Shown here: positions 53,018 to 62,341 of the stretch, piece by piece
How the letters are laid out: every line of letters starts with the position of its first letter
Position numbering within the stretch: position 1 is the first letter of the stretch
NCBI GenBank assembly: GCA_020627535.1
Contig: JAHDGU010000006.1
Location: 124,001 to 188,000 of the forward strand
Origin: Saprospiraceae bacterium
GTDB taxonomy: Bacteria > Bacteroidota > Bacteroidia > Chitinophagales > Saprospiraceae
Length of the DNA: 64,000 nucleotides
Direction: 5' to 3'
Notes under the pieces: model-generated
The model's input: the letters and a program-made list of their open reading frames with translations, nothing else
The model's database searches: none
What the model was told of the DNA's origin: nothing
Translations under genes and position numbers: made by a program

Positions 53018-53467
53018 CTATTTTACAGGCTTCGTAAGCTGTCTGAAAAATGGTACAGCAATGAAGATGAAGCAGCTGCCGTAGATGATCATTGGGATCA
53101 AAAATGCTTTCCAAAAGCTAATACCTGCCATGAAGGTCATGACAATAAAATTGAGCGTGATGGCATGCATGATCATGCGCTCGGTCTTACTATGTCGTAT
53201 AATGATAAGATTCATCACGGCCAATCCGACCAACAAGATGGACATGTATAGTGAGAATGCTTCTTGCACCTCAGTCATCGATCTCATAATACCTGATCCC
53301 CAGTCAAAGCGATAGTTATCCATGAGTTCAAAGAGAGCACGCTTCTCATCGGTATCTTGTGGGCGCTTGCGCGCAAAATGAAAGACGATATGAAAGACCG
53401 CCATCACGATGTAGAGCACAGACGAGATGTTGAATAGGAGCCGATTATGTGGTCTTGATTCTTGCAC
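53018..53467 (-). CDS. four-helix membrane protein of unknown function
   Basis: 149 residues with four hydrophobic segments (about 10-29, 68-87, 97-114 and 118-138) and short loops. The first loop holds a charged stretch (FARKRPQDTDEKRALFELMD) and FDWGSGIMRSMTEVQEAFS, which may be an amphipathic surface helix. I cannot place it in a family; its size and shape fit small integral proteins of DoxX or LIC_13387 type, without a decisive motif. Convergent with the sigma/barrel operon, 5 bases from its end. A 186-base gap to the gntP-like gene holds nothing I can name. Confidence 0.7.
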   Translation of the reverse strand: MQESRPHNRLLFNISSVLYIVMAVFHIVFHFARKRPQDTDEKRALFELMDNYRFDWGSGIMRSMTEVQEAFSLYMSILLVGLAVMNLIIIRHSKTERMIMHAITLNFIVMTFMAGISFWKAFLIPMIIYGSCFIFIAVPFFRQLTKPVK

Positions 53468-53653
53468 AGATTTGCTCTCTGGGTCAATGCGAAGATAGTG
53501 CGACTCTCATAAAATGATATTGATCGTTCATAGCTCTTATCTAGATCAAAAATTCTAAGGATGGCTGATTTCTGTCAATAAAGACTCCAAGTGAATCTAG
53601 ATATTCAATTTCTCGGGAGAGCTGATCTCACATTGAATATTTACAGTGGGTAG

Positions 53654-54997
53654 TCAGATGAGCACAAGAAGAAGTCCAGAAAATAAAAGCCCAAAAACAG
53701 CAATACCTAGCGTCATCATGGACCAAGACTTTACGGTCTGCTTGAGGTCCAAGCCAAGATACTTACCCACAAGCCAAAATCCACTGTCATTGACATGCGA
53801 GAAGATTGACGCTCCTGAAGCAATGACAATCACTAGGAGGGCTCGATGCCATGCCTCCATGCTTGCTGGCAAAATAGCAGCACTTAAACTTGCAGCGGTA
53901 ATCATGGCCACGGTCGCCGATCCTTGCAGCAGACGCATCGCTACGGCAGCACACCATGCGAAGAGAAAAATTGAAAAACCCATTTCCAAAAACGCCTTGG
54001 CGAGCATTTCTCCAGCCTTGGTATCCACCAGCACTTGTTTGAGCACTCCACCGGCTCCGGTCAATAAGATGATGATTCCTGCAGGTTCCAGCGAGTTGTT
54101 GCTGATTTCAAGAAGTCTTTTGGACGAAAGTCCTTCTATCCTACCAAGGAAGTACCAAGCAAGGAGATTGGCAATGATCAGGGCAACAAAAGGGTGGCCA
54201 AAAAGTACGACGCACTTTCCAAGAGCATGATCTTCAAGACTGCTGAAGAGCTTCGTTTCATTGAAGAGGGCGGCAGCGAGTATCAACAAGATCGGCACCG
54301 CAATGATTAACAAGAGCTTGGCCAATGGAGAAGTGGTCTGTCGAGTATCCTGCTTGGGGACCTCAGGAGGCGCAATGATGTGGATTCGCTCACCGATCCA
54401 TCGACCAAACATCGGTCCACATAGTATCAATGTGGGTAGGCCGACAATGAAGCCACAGAGTATCACTAGGCCTAGTGGGGCATCTATAATGTCTGCGACT
54501 GCGACTGGGCCAGGTGTAGGAGGTATGAAGGCATGTGTGATGGCAAGCCCTGCGAGCAGAGGAATGGCATAAGTCAAGAGAGATCTGCCTGTCTTGCGCT
54601 GAAGAGAGTATATCAATGGAATAAGAATGATAAATGCCACATCGAAGAAGACAGGGATCGCGATGATAAAACCTGTCAGACTCAAAGCAAAGCCAGCCCG
54701 TTTTTCACCGAATAGGCTCAGCAAATGGCGAGCGATCGTTTCTGCACCGCCACAAGCCTCCAGAATACCTCCAAATATTGCTCCGAGCCCTACGACGACG
54801 GCCACATAGCCCAGGGTGCCACCCATACCTCTCTGTATCGTAGAGATCATTTCTTCACTGGTGAGTCCGGCGCCAAGCCCTACGACGAGACTCGCCACCA
54901 AGAGCGAGATGAATGCTGGTATCCGCAGTACGAGTATCAGAAATAGTACGACCGCTAGACCTGCTCCGACCCATAACAATAGTTCTACATCAATCAT
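53654..54997 (-). CDS. gluconate permease, GntP family
   Basis: 447 residues from ATG 54997 (MIDVELLLWVGAG), whose A is shared with the TGA of the fusion gene; a GTG 9 bases upstream is also possible. About 12-14 membrane segments. GntP-family marks: GGTLGYVAVVVGLGAIFGGI, LEACGGAETIARHLL, FDVAFIILIPLIYSL, AFIPPTPGPVAVADI and the C-terminal LLQGSATVAMITAAS and FSHVNDSGFWLVGKYLG. It takes up gluconate or a related sugar acid with protons. Third gene of the gluconate operon after the lactonase and the kinase/dehydrogenase, which settles the substrate as gluconate with fair confidence. Confidence 0.92.
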   Translation of the reverse strand: MIDVELLLWVGAGLAVVLFLILVLRIPAFISLLVASLVVGLGAGLTSEEMISTIQRGMGGTLGYVAVVVGLGAIFGGILEACGGAETIARHLLSLFGEKRAGFALSLTGFIIAIPVFFDVAFIILIPLIYSLQRKTGRSLLTYAIPLLAGLAITHAFIPPTPGPVAVADIIDAPLGLVILCGFIVGLPTLILCGPMFGRWIGERIHIIAPPEVPKQDTRQTTSPLAKLLLIIAVPILLILAAALFNETKLFSSLEDHALGKCVVLFGHPFVALIIANLLAWYFLGRIEGLSSKRLLEISNNSLEPAGIIILLTGAGGVLKQVLVDTKAGEMLAKAFLEMGFSIFLFAWCAAVAMRLLQGSATVAMITAASLSAAILPASMEAWHRALLVIVIASGASIFSHVNDSGFWLVGKYLGLDLKQTVKSWSMMTLGIAVFGLLFSGLLLVLI

Positions 54998-56877
54998 CAC
55001 TCCCACTCAGTGTGATAGGATGTAGTAGGATCATCTCTGCGCTGGTAACGATGAGCACCAAAGAAGTCTCTCTGCGCCTGTATCATATCTGCTGTTGACT
55101 CGGCTTGTGTGATTTGTTGCCAGTAGCTCAGTCCTGAGATATGCGCGGGGATAGGACGATTTAGATCTATCCCCATTTTACAGAGATCTTTCAGATCGTC
55201 TTGTGCAGCTTCAATATGCTGCAGGGTACCGGCATGATCAAGCAATGTAGAGTGATCCTTGAAGATGCTCTGGCATCTCTGCATGAGCCGAGATCGGATG
55301 ATGCAGCCATTGGTCCATGTAGAGGCCAGTACGCTGAGATTGATCTCATATCCTGACTCCTCAGACATAGTGTAGATCAACTCAAAGCCCTGTGCATGAT
55401 TGATCCATCTTGCAGCATCGTAGGCACGGTGGAGTTGGTCTAGATCTATAGCGCGGTTTGGAGCTTGTTTTGGACCAAGCTGAGCTTCTAGTTTGACTCG
55501 TCTTGACTTTTGGGATGAAGTATATCTCGCGTAGACAGCGCTCGTCATCATGGAGCTCGGCACTCCGAGCTGCATGGAAAGCTGGCTGGACCACGAGCCG
55601 GTGCCCTTGTTTCCTGCACGGTCGAGGATGTTTTGTAGGGTAAACTCGTCATTGGTCTTATGCCTCAATATGGCTGCACTGATCCCTAGCAGATAGCTTT
55701 CACTGTCCGAGGCATTCCAGCTGCTAAAGATCTCGGCGATCTGGGGCAATGAATACTCTGGCTGCAAGAGACCATAGATCTCTGCAATGAGTTGCATCTC
55801 AGCATATTCGATGCCATTGTGAATCATCTTGACAAAGTGCCCTGCTCCTCCTTTGCCGATATAGTTAGCGCAAGAAGCACCTTCAGACGATTTGGCGGCG
55901 ATGAGATTCAGAGCCGCTGCGATCTGTTGGTAAGCTGATTGGTTGCCACCGACCATGATCGATGGACCCCACAGTGCTCCTTGCTCACCACCTGATACAC
56001 CTACTCCAAGGAAATGAACATTGGAAGATTGACATTTGGCTTGTCTTGCTTCTGTATCGCGGTAGTGTGAGTTGCCGCAGTCTAGAATGATATCTTCGGG
56101 AGCAAGATGTGATAAGAGCTCATCAACAACCAAGTCTGCCGCTCGACCAGCACTGACCATCATCAATATTTTTCTTGGCGTCTCGAGACCTTTGACAAAT
56201 GAAGCTAAGTCCAGATGGATATCCACAGGTTTACCCTGACTCCGAAGCTCAAAGTCCTTGATCAGCTCTTGTTCTTCAGCGCGATTGTAGACTGCGAGGC
56301 TCTGTTGATTGCGAAGGAGATTAAGGGCAAGACTTCGACCCATGACACCGAGTCCGATGAGTCCGATGACTTTCTTTGATTCTTTCGTTTCGATATGCTC
56401 TATGATTTTTGGAAGAAGTTGGTCAATGGGTTTATTGGCGTCTAGTTTCAGGCCATAAGCGGGCTCTTCTAGATCGCGAAACTGCGAAGCTACAAGACCT
56501 GTAGGCATGAAATGCTCTTGTCGAGCTGCCACCCTATTGAGTATCAGTGATTGATCAGCCGAAAGATATATCCACGTGAGATTGGGAGCACCCTCGCTCA
56601 ATATCTGGCGATAGCTCTCTTTGAGAGCCGAACAAGCCAGTACTATAGGGTTTTGACTCTCTGTGATGAGTTGATTGAGACGCTCAAGCCAAGGCCGTCG
56701 ATCTTCATCATCAAGTGGCGTACCAGATGACATCTTCGCGATATTGCTCCTTGGGTGATGATCGTCTCCTTCTATGAAGCTGTAGTTGAGTTGACTGGCT
56801 AGACGAGCAGCGACTGCAGTCTTTCCAGAACCGCTGACACCCATCACGACGATACGCTTGACGAGAGGATTACTCAT
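54997..56877 (-). CDS. gntK-gnd: gluconokinase / 6-phosphogluconate dehydrogenase fusion protein
   Basis: 626 residues holding two complete enzymes. Residues 1-165 are a GntK-type gluconokinase: Walker A GVSGSGKTAVA (13-23), substrate loop FIEGDDHHP and the lid motif LVASQFRDLEEP. Residues about 168-626 are a decarboxylating 6-phosphogluconate dehydrogenase: NADP-fold GLIGLGVMGRSLALNLL, FLGVGVSGGEQGALWGPS, the catalytic GHFVKMIHNGIEYAEMQ (Lys 350, Asn 354) and the C-terminal FGAHRYQR. Product 6-phosphogluconate passes directly to the second domain, giving ribulose-5-phosphate, CO2 and NADPH. No stop or shift separates the parts. Overlaps the lactonase gene by 4 bases and the permease start by 1 base. 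Not a sequencing artefact by appearance, since both neighbours keep the frame coupling. Confidence 0.93.
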   Translation of the reverse strand: MSNPLVKRIVVMGVSGSGKTAVAARLASQLNYSFIEGDDHHPRSNIAKMSSGTPLDDEDRRPWLERLNQLITESQNPIVLACSALKESYRQILSEGAPNLTWIYLSADQSLILNRVAARQEHFMPTGLVASQFRDLEEPAYGLKLDANKPIDQLLPKIIEHIETKESKKVIGLIGLGVMGRSLALNLLRNQQSLAVYNRAEEQELIKDFELRSQGKPVDIHLDLASFVKGLETPRKILMMVSAGRAADLVVDELLSHLAPEDIILDCGNSHYRDTEARQAKCQSSNVHFLGVGVSGGEQGALWGPSIMVGGNQSAYQQIAAALNLIAAKSSEGASCANYIGKGGAGHFVKMIHNGIEYAEMQLIAEIYGLLQPEYSLPQIAEIFSSWNASDSESYLLGISAAILRHKTNDEFTLQNILDRAGNKGTGSWSSQLSMQLGVPSSMMTSAVYARYTSSQKSRRVKLEAQLGPKQAPNRAIDLDQLHRAYDAARWINHAQGFELIYTMSEESGYEINLSVLASTWTNGCIIRSRLMQRCQSIFKDHSTLLDHAGTLQHIEAAQDDLKDLCKMGIDLNRPIPAHISGLSYWQQITQAESTADMIQAQRDFFGAHRYQRRDDPTTSYHTEWE

Positions 56878-57815
56878 CGGAAGTTGGGAGATTTGGCGCC
56901 TGACACATCGACCTTGTACGTGAATAGTCCACCTGCAAGAGGATATTGTTTGAGTTCGTCATCACTCATATCGACTCTTGCTGTCGTGATATATAAGGTT
57001 TTGAGCTGGTCTCCGCCAAAAGCGCAGGAAGTGACATTATGAGCCGGCACGGCAATCTTGTCGAGCAACTCTCCAGTCTTCCCATCAAATTTTGCCACGG
57101 CATTTCCGTTCCAAAGACCAACCCACAAATTATCTTCCGAGTCGATCGCCATGCCGTCAGGAAACCCTAGACTTTTTTCCACATGACGCAGCAGACGCCG
57201 ATTGGCAATCTTGCCACTTTCGTCATCATAGTCAAAGACATCAATATTACCAGTGGGAGTATCGATATAGTACATTTTACGCTTGTCACTGGACCATACG
57301 ATACCATTTGATATCGTGATCTGATCGAGCTTTCGCTCAAATGTTCCATCCGGGAGTATGCAATACAAACTACCAGAAGCAGTATCTTCTGCAAGATTCA
57401 TGGTACCTGCCCAAAGACGTCCTGAAGGATCACATTTTCCATCATTGAAGCGATTGATATCAAGGCCAGGCTCTATCAGAGCAATTGTGTCAAGTCTTTC
57501 AGTCTCAAGATCTAGCCTATAGATGCCATCTTCGATGGCCAGAGCCACATAGCGTTTGTCAATGGGCACTACGGTGCCTATACGACCAGGAAGCAAGTGA
57601 GCCTGGTAGCTATCATCTTTTGGGTAGTAGAGATAGAGTGTTTTGGAAAGAATGTCTACCCATAAGAGGCGACCATTGTCATGATCCCAGATTGCTCCTT
57701 CACCAAGTTGACTCTCAGTATCATCTAATAATGATGCAAGATTTACATTGTCAGGAGTGCAGCTGTGTAGGACTAGGAAAAGGCAAAAGATCAAAGACGA
57801 TTTAATAGTATTCAC
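56874..57815 (-). CDS. SMP-30/gluconolactonase-type lipoprotein
   Basis: 313 residues, start GTG 57815. Lipobox LVLHSC (Cys 19), so exported and lipid-anchored. The six-bladed propeller of the SMP-30/Gnl/LRE family has its metal ligands: Glu in LGEGAIWD, Asn in DINRFNDGKCDPSGRLWAG, Asn in TISNGIVWS and Asp in GFPDGMAID. These enzymes open gluconolactone and related lactones. With the permease and the kinase/dehydrogenase it forms a route from extracytoplasmic gluconolactone to ribulose-5-phosphate. First gene of the operon; its leader has TTTTGACGAAAGCA at 57823-57836, a weak match to the hairpin motif. Confidence 0.9.
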   Translation of the reverse strand: MNTIKSSLIFCLFLVLHSCTPDNVNLASLLDDTESQLGEGAIWDHDNGRLLWVDILSKTLYLYYPKDDSYQAHLLPGRIGTVVPIDKRYVALAIEDGIYRLDLETERLDTIALIEPGLDINRFNDGKCDPSGRLWAGTMNLAEDTASGSLYCILPDGTFERKLDQITISNGIVWSSDKRKMYYIDTPTGNIDVFDYDDESGKIANRRLLRHVEKSLGFPDGMAIDSEDNLWVGLWNGNAVAKFDGKTGELLDKIAVPAHNVTSCAFGGDQLKTLYITTARVDMSDDELKQYPLAGGLFTYKVDVSGAKSPNFR

Positions 57816-57864
57816 AAATTTCCTTTTGACGAAAGCAATTTGTGACGAACGTACTATAAAAAAC

Positions 57865-58722
57865 TTATTGACCTATGGAATACCAATAACTCGTCCTCTT
57901 GGCAGTGTAGTAATTTTTCCATTGATCTAGCGATCTGGAGTCATACATTTCGAGTTTAGCCGAGATACTGCTCCTCTGGCTGTGGCTCAAGTTCTGGGCA
58001 TTTTGTGAGACCAGCTGTGAAAGTTTAATTGCGTCGTCGGCACAGCTCGCCTGAGGAGAAATCAGTAGGAGGAGGTTTGTTGCACTTTGCAGTTGCTTGA
58101 GTGTGGCTCCATTGGCCAAGATCTCGGCTCGATGTAGTAGATCGCTGCAAAGTTTTTGCTCTTCCGTTTTTGTGATTTCGCTTTCGAGTGAAGGCTTAAG
58201 ATTCTCACAGTCCGATGCCAGTATGGTTTGCTCTAGACTCAAGAGACGTCCCATATCGAGGGCATCAACGGACTTTGCAAAATCAGATTGCAATGTAGAG
58301 CAATCAGGAAAGTTCTCCTGGACGAACTCCATCAGGTGAGCCAGGAGTTTATCAGCGTGTTGAGAGTCCCATTTCAGTGCCTTTGCAAGTTGAGACTCGA
58401 CATTTCTTTCATTGGTCAGTCTTGCTGTGAAAGGAAGGTCTATTTGTGAAGATTTGTCATAGAAACTGACATTGTATTTCATGGTTGCTACTATCGTCGT
58501 ATAGCTTTCCATGCCATGGATTCTATTTTGAGAATCGATGATACACCTGCTATAGAGTTTCAAGGGAGAGTGATTGGAAATGCTATAATCAGATTTCAAT
58601 CTGACAGCAATAGAAGACATGAAGCTCTTAGAGACTGAGGTATTCTCTGCTTGATGAGAAATTGAGATTGGTAACAGTTCTTGTGCAGCAATATTCGTAG
58701 CTTGGCCATGTTCTGCGGCCAA
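57865..58722 (-). pseudogene. 5'-truncated secreted-type protein gene, joined to an IS remnant
   Basis: The frame gives up to 285 residues, but only from a TTG inside transposase sequence; no signal peptide is visible though the content looks exported. The first plausible part, ATNIAAQELLPISISHQ, followed by KSFMSSIAVRLKSDYSIS, looks like the body of an LPP20/DUF-type periplasmic protein in which an A-x-x-x-A-x-x-E-L-L helix follows the signal and linker. A helical Cys-bearing region follows to the end (FVQENFPDCSTLQSDF, SPQASCADDAIKL). The missing start and the junction near 58700 suggest that an insertion removed the 5' part. An internal ATG (58620) could still give a shorter product. Confidence 0.55.
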
Positions 58723-59435
58723 TTACGCTTGGCATAGTTGAGCTTATGCTTGATCTTTTTATCCACTGACTTATCCTTAATGGCTTCATTGATCGTCTCG
58801 ATGGTCTTGCTGACCTGATCTGCGTCTAGTTCAGGATAGACAGTAGGATCATTATCCATCAATTCCTCTTTGGCGATGGTCTCGGCATATTTCCATAAAT
58901 CCTCCAACTGATCCTTGATGCGTTGCTTGTGCCGCTTAATGGACTTGCCCCATACAAATGTGTATTTGTTGGCATTGGCCTCTAACTTGGTACCATCCAC
59001 GTATATGCTCTTGATGTTTAACAAGCCTTGTTCGGCCATCAAGCTGACCACTTGAGCAAATACCTCCTTCAACACACCCTTGAGCCTATCAGATCTGAAT
59101 CGATTAATCGCATTATGATCAGGTCGCTGCATGCCTGCAAGCCACATAAAGTGAATGTTGCTCGCCACAGCCTGCTCTATCTTGCGCGAGGAGTATATAT
59201 TAGACAAGTAGCCATAGACAATAATCTTCAGCATCATCTTAGGATGAAAAGAACTAGCACCACCGCCTTTATACTTTTTGACAATGGAGGAAATGTCAAT
59301 ACGATCAATCACGTCTCGAACAACTCTGACAACATGATTAGGAGGTATTAACTCCTCAAGACTCGGCGGAAGTAAGCTCAACTGATCAGGATCATATGGC
59401 TTGAAAGTGGCCTTCCTTTGATTCTTAGAACTCAT
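58596..59435 (-). pseudogene. truncated IS1182-family transposase
   Basis: 279 residues from ATG 59435 (MSSKNQRKATFKPYDPDQLS). The N-terminal DUF772/InsH_N domain is intact (LLPPSLEELIPPNHVVRVV, FHPKMMLKIIVYGYLSNIYS, AGMQRPDHNAINRFRSDRL), followed by the first DDE Asp in IYVDGTKLEANANKYTFVW. Homologues run to about 480-550 residues, but here family-like sequence ends at KRNWPQNMAK and the last 30 residues come from another gene read out of frame. The second Asp and Glu of the DDE triad are missing, so it cannot be active. It lies next to a tRNA-Met gene, with no visible right end. Confidence 0.85.
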
Positions 59436-59506
59436 ATTACAAGACAATGCAATATGTTCCAAAATAAAAAAAAAGAGACTGCCTACTTATTAGACAGCCT
59501 CTTTTT
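58700..59506 (-). mobile_element. left-half remnant of an IS1182-like element
   Basis: Includes the truncated transposase frame and its leader. The right boundary is put at the junction near 58700, where the sequence changes to the adjacent gene. The left boundary is uncertain: the hairpin at 59470-59506 could be the IS end or the tRNA terminator. No second end or target duplication was found. Confidence 0.55.
59466..59506 (-). terminator. terminator of the tRNA-Met gene (or IS end)
   Basis: In minus-strand RNA, 59506-59491 pairs with 59485-59470 (14 Watson-Crick pairs and two G-U, loop of 5) and a U run follows. In the + strand the two G-U become A-C mismatches, so the hairpin is fitted to the tRNA strand. 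Confidence 0.7.
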
Positions 59507-59507
59507 G

Positions 59508-59581
59508 TAGCGTGAGGCGGACCCGAACCGCCGACCTCAGGATTATGAATCCTGCGCTCTAACCAGCTGAGCTACCACGCC
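59508..59581 (-). tRNA. tRNA-Met (anticodon CAU)
   Basis: 74 nucleotides. Acceptor stem GGCGTGG with TCACGCT and discriminator A; D arm GCTC/GAGC; anticodon stem CAGGA/TCCTG with loop TTCATAA, anticodon CAT; T arm GGCGG TTCGGGT CCGCC. The 3' CCA is not encoded. The first pair is G-U. Elongator Met is likely; the Ile2 type with lysidine cannot be excluded from the anticodon alone. Confidence 0.92.
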
Positions 59582-59656
59582 GTAGTGCTCGCGAAGGACA
59601 ATTATCCTCCAAAAAGGACGGCAAAGTTAAGTGATAATGATGCAGATCTTCAAGCC

Positions 59657-62026
59657 CTATCTGATCAAGCTGAGATCACCACTGACTATGTCGTTCTGAG
59701 AAACTCCTGCATAAGCGACTAGATAGGTATACACGCCTATTGGAGCTGCTTCCCCTTTGAAGCTACCATCCCACACAGCCTTAGGGTCGAGGCTCTGCCA
59801 GATCATATTTCCCCAGCGATCAAAGACGGCGATTTCTTTGATCTCTACTACAGATTCCTCAGCCAAGAAAACCCCAAAGACATCATTGACGCCATCTTGA
59901 TTTGGACTAAAGACATTAGGGACGTAGATGTCAATATTTGATGACAAAGTATCGACGACCAGAGTGATTTCAACTAGTGTAGAGCACCTACTGATGGAAT
60001 CTATCACGGTCAGCTGCACGAGGCCACTTTGCCCAGCAATGACAGTACTCGATGCACAGTCTACACAGTCGAGATCTAGATCAGATGTCCATAAGTACTG
60101 ATATGATCTGTTGACAGGCATCACATCTGCGTCGATTTCTACGATTTCTCCAGGCATTGCAGTGATCCGCGCATCAACATCTACTTGGGGCACTACCACC
60201 TCGGAGATTGTGACCATCTCTTCGATGATGCAGCCATTACTATCCGTGACCTCAACGTGATAGTCACCTGCTTGTAGGCCTTCTGCAGTTGTTTGATCCA
60301 AAGCCACTATGTTACCAGAGGAGATTTCCGTCCAAATGATCATGTCGTAGACTTCATCATTGAGGATTGAAATAGCTGCGTCAGATGGCATACCGCAGTC
60401 TAGAGGAAAGACTTCTAGGCGCAAAGGAGATGTGACGAGTTCTGTGATCTCAAATTCGAATTCTGAGCTGCATATATCTTGACCAAATTCGCTTTCAATC
60501 GACACGATGTAAGTACCAGGTGGCAGACTATCGACTTCTTGACCTTGGTCGAGCAAGAGACCAGTTTCATCAATCCATCTGGCGATTTGATTTTGGCTAA
60601 GACCTGTCAGCTCTGCTCTGCCTTGTCCCGTGGTACACGAGGACTCCACGAAGAGCTCAGGTGTTTGCACTTCATAGGGACGTAAGCTGACTGTATCTCT
60701 GAGAGAGCGACAACTGTCATTATAGACCAAGACATAGATCAAACTGTCCTCCAAAATGATAGAGAGATCACCAGAGATGGTGTCCGTGCCGTCAAGGCTT
60801 ATCCAGCTGATACCATCAAGACCAGTAGATGATGCAGAAATAGTAATATTATCGCCAAGACAGGCTTGCATGTCTTGTGGTGCTGTGTACTCAAAGCTGC
60901 AATTACATGCATCAATGATGATATCAATCTCTGACTGTATGCATCCGTCTGCATAGGTGGCTAGGAGCTGATAGGTCCCAGATCTGTCTGCTGTGTAGAT
61001 AGAGTCTGTAGCTCCGTTGATGGCCACACCGTCGATATACCACTGGTACTCGATGATGTTTAGATCGCTTGTCTGGTCGAGGCGCAATGCCGAGGAGTCG
61101 CAACTCAACTGCAGCTCTTCAAGATCGAGAGACAAGCTGTCTTCCTGGCTAAAGAGTCTGAAGTCGTCAAAGAAATAGTAGTTATGTCTACTGAGTGCGA
61201 TGACACTATCTTCTGGATTCTCTCTGTAATCTGTGCAAAACCCAGTGATACCTATACTAGAATAGCTATTCGCAATCTCGATTTCTTTGGAGTAATTAGT
61301 CCAAGAGTATAGCTCTCCGTATACGACCATTGTATCGATCAATTCCCAACCGATACCGAGATTCTCGATGGGACAATTAAAGGTAGGAGAACCTTCCATC
61401 GGTCCGTAGCACTGGGTATTTCCATAGACTGCTAGATATGCTGGAAATGCAGAATAGAGATCTTCAACTTCTTCATCAAAGATGATCACAGCTTCCTCAA
61501 ATCCCAGAATGTCAAATTGGAGGGTGTACTGCAGTCCAGGAGTGGTATTGCTCTGAAGACAATTTGCCAAGACCTCTGTGTAGTTGGATCCTTGCGATTG
61601 AGCGATGAGCCCTCCAAAGGACTCTCCTTCACTAGCTGATGGTCCAAAGCGAGATAGTCCTCCGTCAAGGAAGTTATCCACTTCAGTAAGATCGCAGAGT
61701 ATACCAAAAGCATCTGGGGAAGACGCCACTCCGCCGGGGCTCCATCCTTCAAGGCAGCTTAGCTGTCCAAAAGTGTTGGGACAATTATTGACAGAGAAGC
61801 AAGAGATATTAGGTTCTGCAGGAGTTTCAAAGCTACCATTGGTAAATAGATTCACTCCTGTCTCTAACACACAGTCACAGTCGCCATCATTGAGATCAAT
61901 TGCTCCGTCACCATCATTGTCAACTCCATCGTCACAGATTTCTTGTGCATGGAGGCTTATGAAGATTGATGTTGATGCAAAGAACAACAAGAAACGACGA
62001 GCTTTCAATCTTGACGACTTACTCAT
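59657..62026 (-). CDS. large exported protein with type B T9SS C-terminal domain
   Basis: 789 residues from ATG 62026 (MSKSSRLKARRFLLFFASTS); the frame extends ten codons upstream but this Met precedes the signal peptide. The mature N-terminus EICDDGVDNDGDGAIDLND is a Ca-binding, MopE-like motif found before secreted Bacteroidota domains. Then a galactose-binding-like region (about 45-290, VNLFTNGSFETPAE), several Ig/PKD-like repeats (LRLDQTSDLNIIEYQWYIDG, ITAMPGEIVEIDADVMP) and the C-terminal gliding-motility-associated domain: VPNVFSPNQDGVNDVFGVF, IAVFDRWGNMIWQS, PIGVYTYLVAYAG. This last is the signal for type IX secretion of type B. Function otherwise unknown. Confidence 0.87.
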   Translation of the reverse strand: MSKSSRLKARRFLLFFASTSIFISLHAQEICDDGVDNDGDGAIDLNDGDCDCVLETGVNLFTNGSFETPAEPNISCFSVNNCPNTFGQLSCLEGWSPGGVASSPDAFGILCDLTEVDNFLDGGLSRFGPSASEGESFGGLIAQSQGSNYTEVLANCLQSNTTPGLQYTLQFDILGFEEAVIIFDEEVEDLYSAFPAYLAVYGNTQCYGPMEGSPTFNCPIENLGIGWELIDTMVVYGELYSWTNYSKEIEIANSYSSIGITGFCTDYRENPEDSVIALSRHNYYFFDDFRLFSQEDSLSLDLEELQLSCDSSALRLDQTSDLNIIEYQWYIDGVAINGATDSIYTADRSGTYQLLATYADGCIQSEIDIIIDACNCSFEYTAPQDMQACLGDNITISASSTGLDGISWISLDGTDTISGDLSIILEDSLIYVLVYNDSCRSLRDTVSLRPYEVQTPELFVESSCTTGQGRAELTGLSQNQIARWIDETGLLLDQGQEVDSLPPGTYIVSIESEFGQDICSSEFEFEITELVTSPLRLEVFPLDCGMPSDAAISILNDEVYDMIIWTEISSGNIVALDQTTAEGLQAGDYHVEVTDSNGCIIEEMVTISEVVVPQVDVDARITAMPGEIVEIDADVMPVNRSYQYLWTSDLDLDCVDCASSTVIAGQSGLVQLTVIDSISRCSTLVEITLVVDTLSSNIDIYVPNVFSPNQDGVNDVFGVFLAEESVVEIKEIAVFDRWGNMIWQSLDPKAVWDGSFKGEAAPIGVYTYLVAYAGVSQNDIVSGDLSLIR

Positions 62027-62341
62027 GACAAATCTCTTTTGATGGGTTTCATTCATTATAAGATATCCGCTTCCTCAATGTTTAGTGATCGCCTGATTAT
62101 CATCAACTTGTATAATTTCAATCACCCTTTACATGATTACAATATGCACGAAAGCCTAGTATTATTACAATCTAGGACAATCGGGCTTGCGATCGTGAGC
62201 AATGGCCACGATGTTGTAGGCGCTTCTTTTACGCTCAGGACATTCATTCTTACCCCCAATGATGTTTAGGCGTGAAGAGAAATTGTACTAATGATCTCGA
62301 ACTTTATAAATGATGCAATCCGACTAATTTGGAGCAGAGAC
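62027..62341. other. intergenic stretch with no identified feature
   Basis: About 315 bases between the start of the type B protein and the stop of the type A protein, both on the minus strand. It must hold the promoter of the type B gene, but I see no exact TAnnTTTG box, no stable hairpin and no convincing small gene; one short + strand frame (62039-62269) has no protein-like features. Confidence 0.5.

Noticed and set aside
57823-57836. TTTTGACGAAAGCA in the lactonase leader
   Set aside because: Two mismatches from the motif and broken stem; noted only as a weak relative.
62039-62269. 76-codon + strand frame in the gap before the type B protein gene
   Set aside because: It begins inside the leader of the minus-strand gene, has no domain and no promoter-like box.
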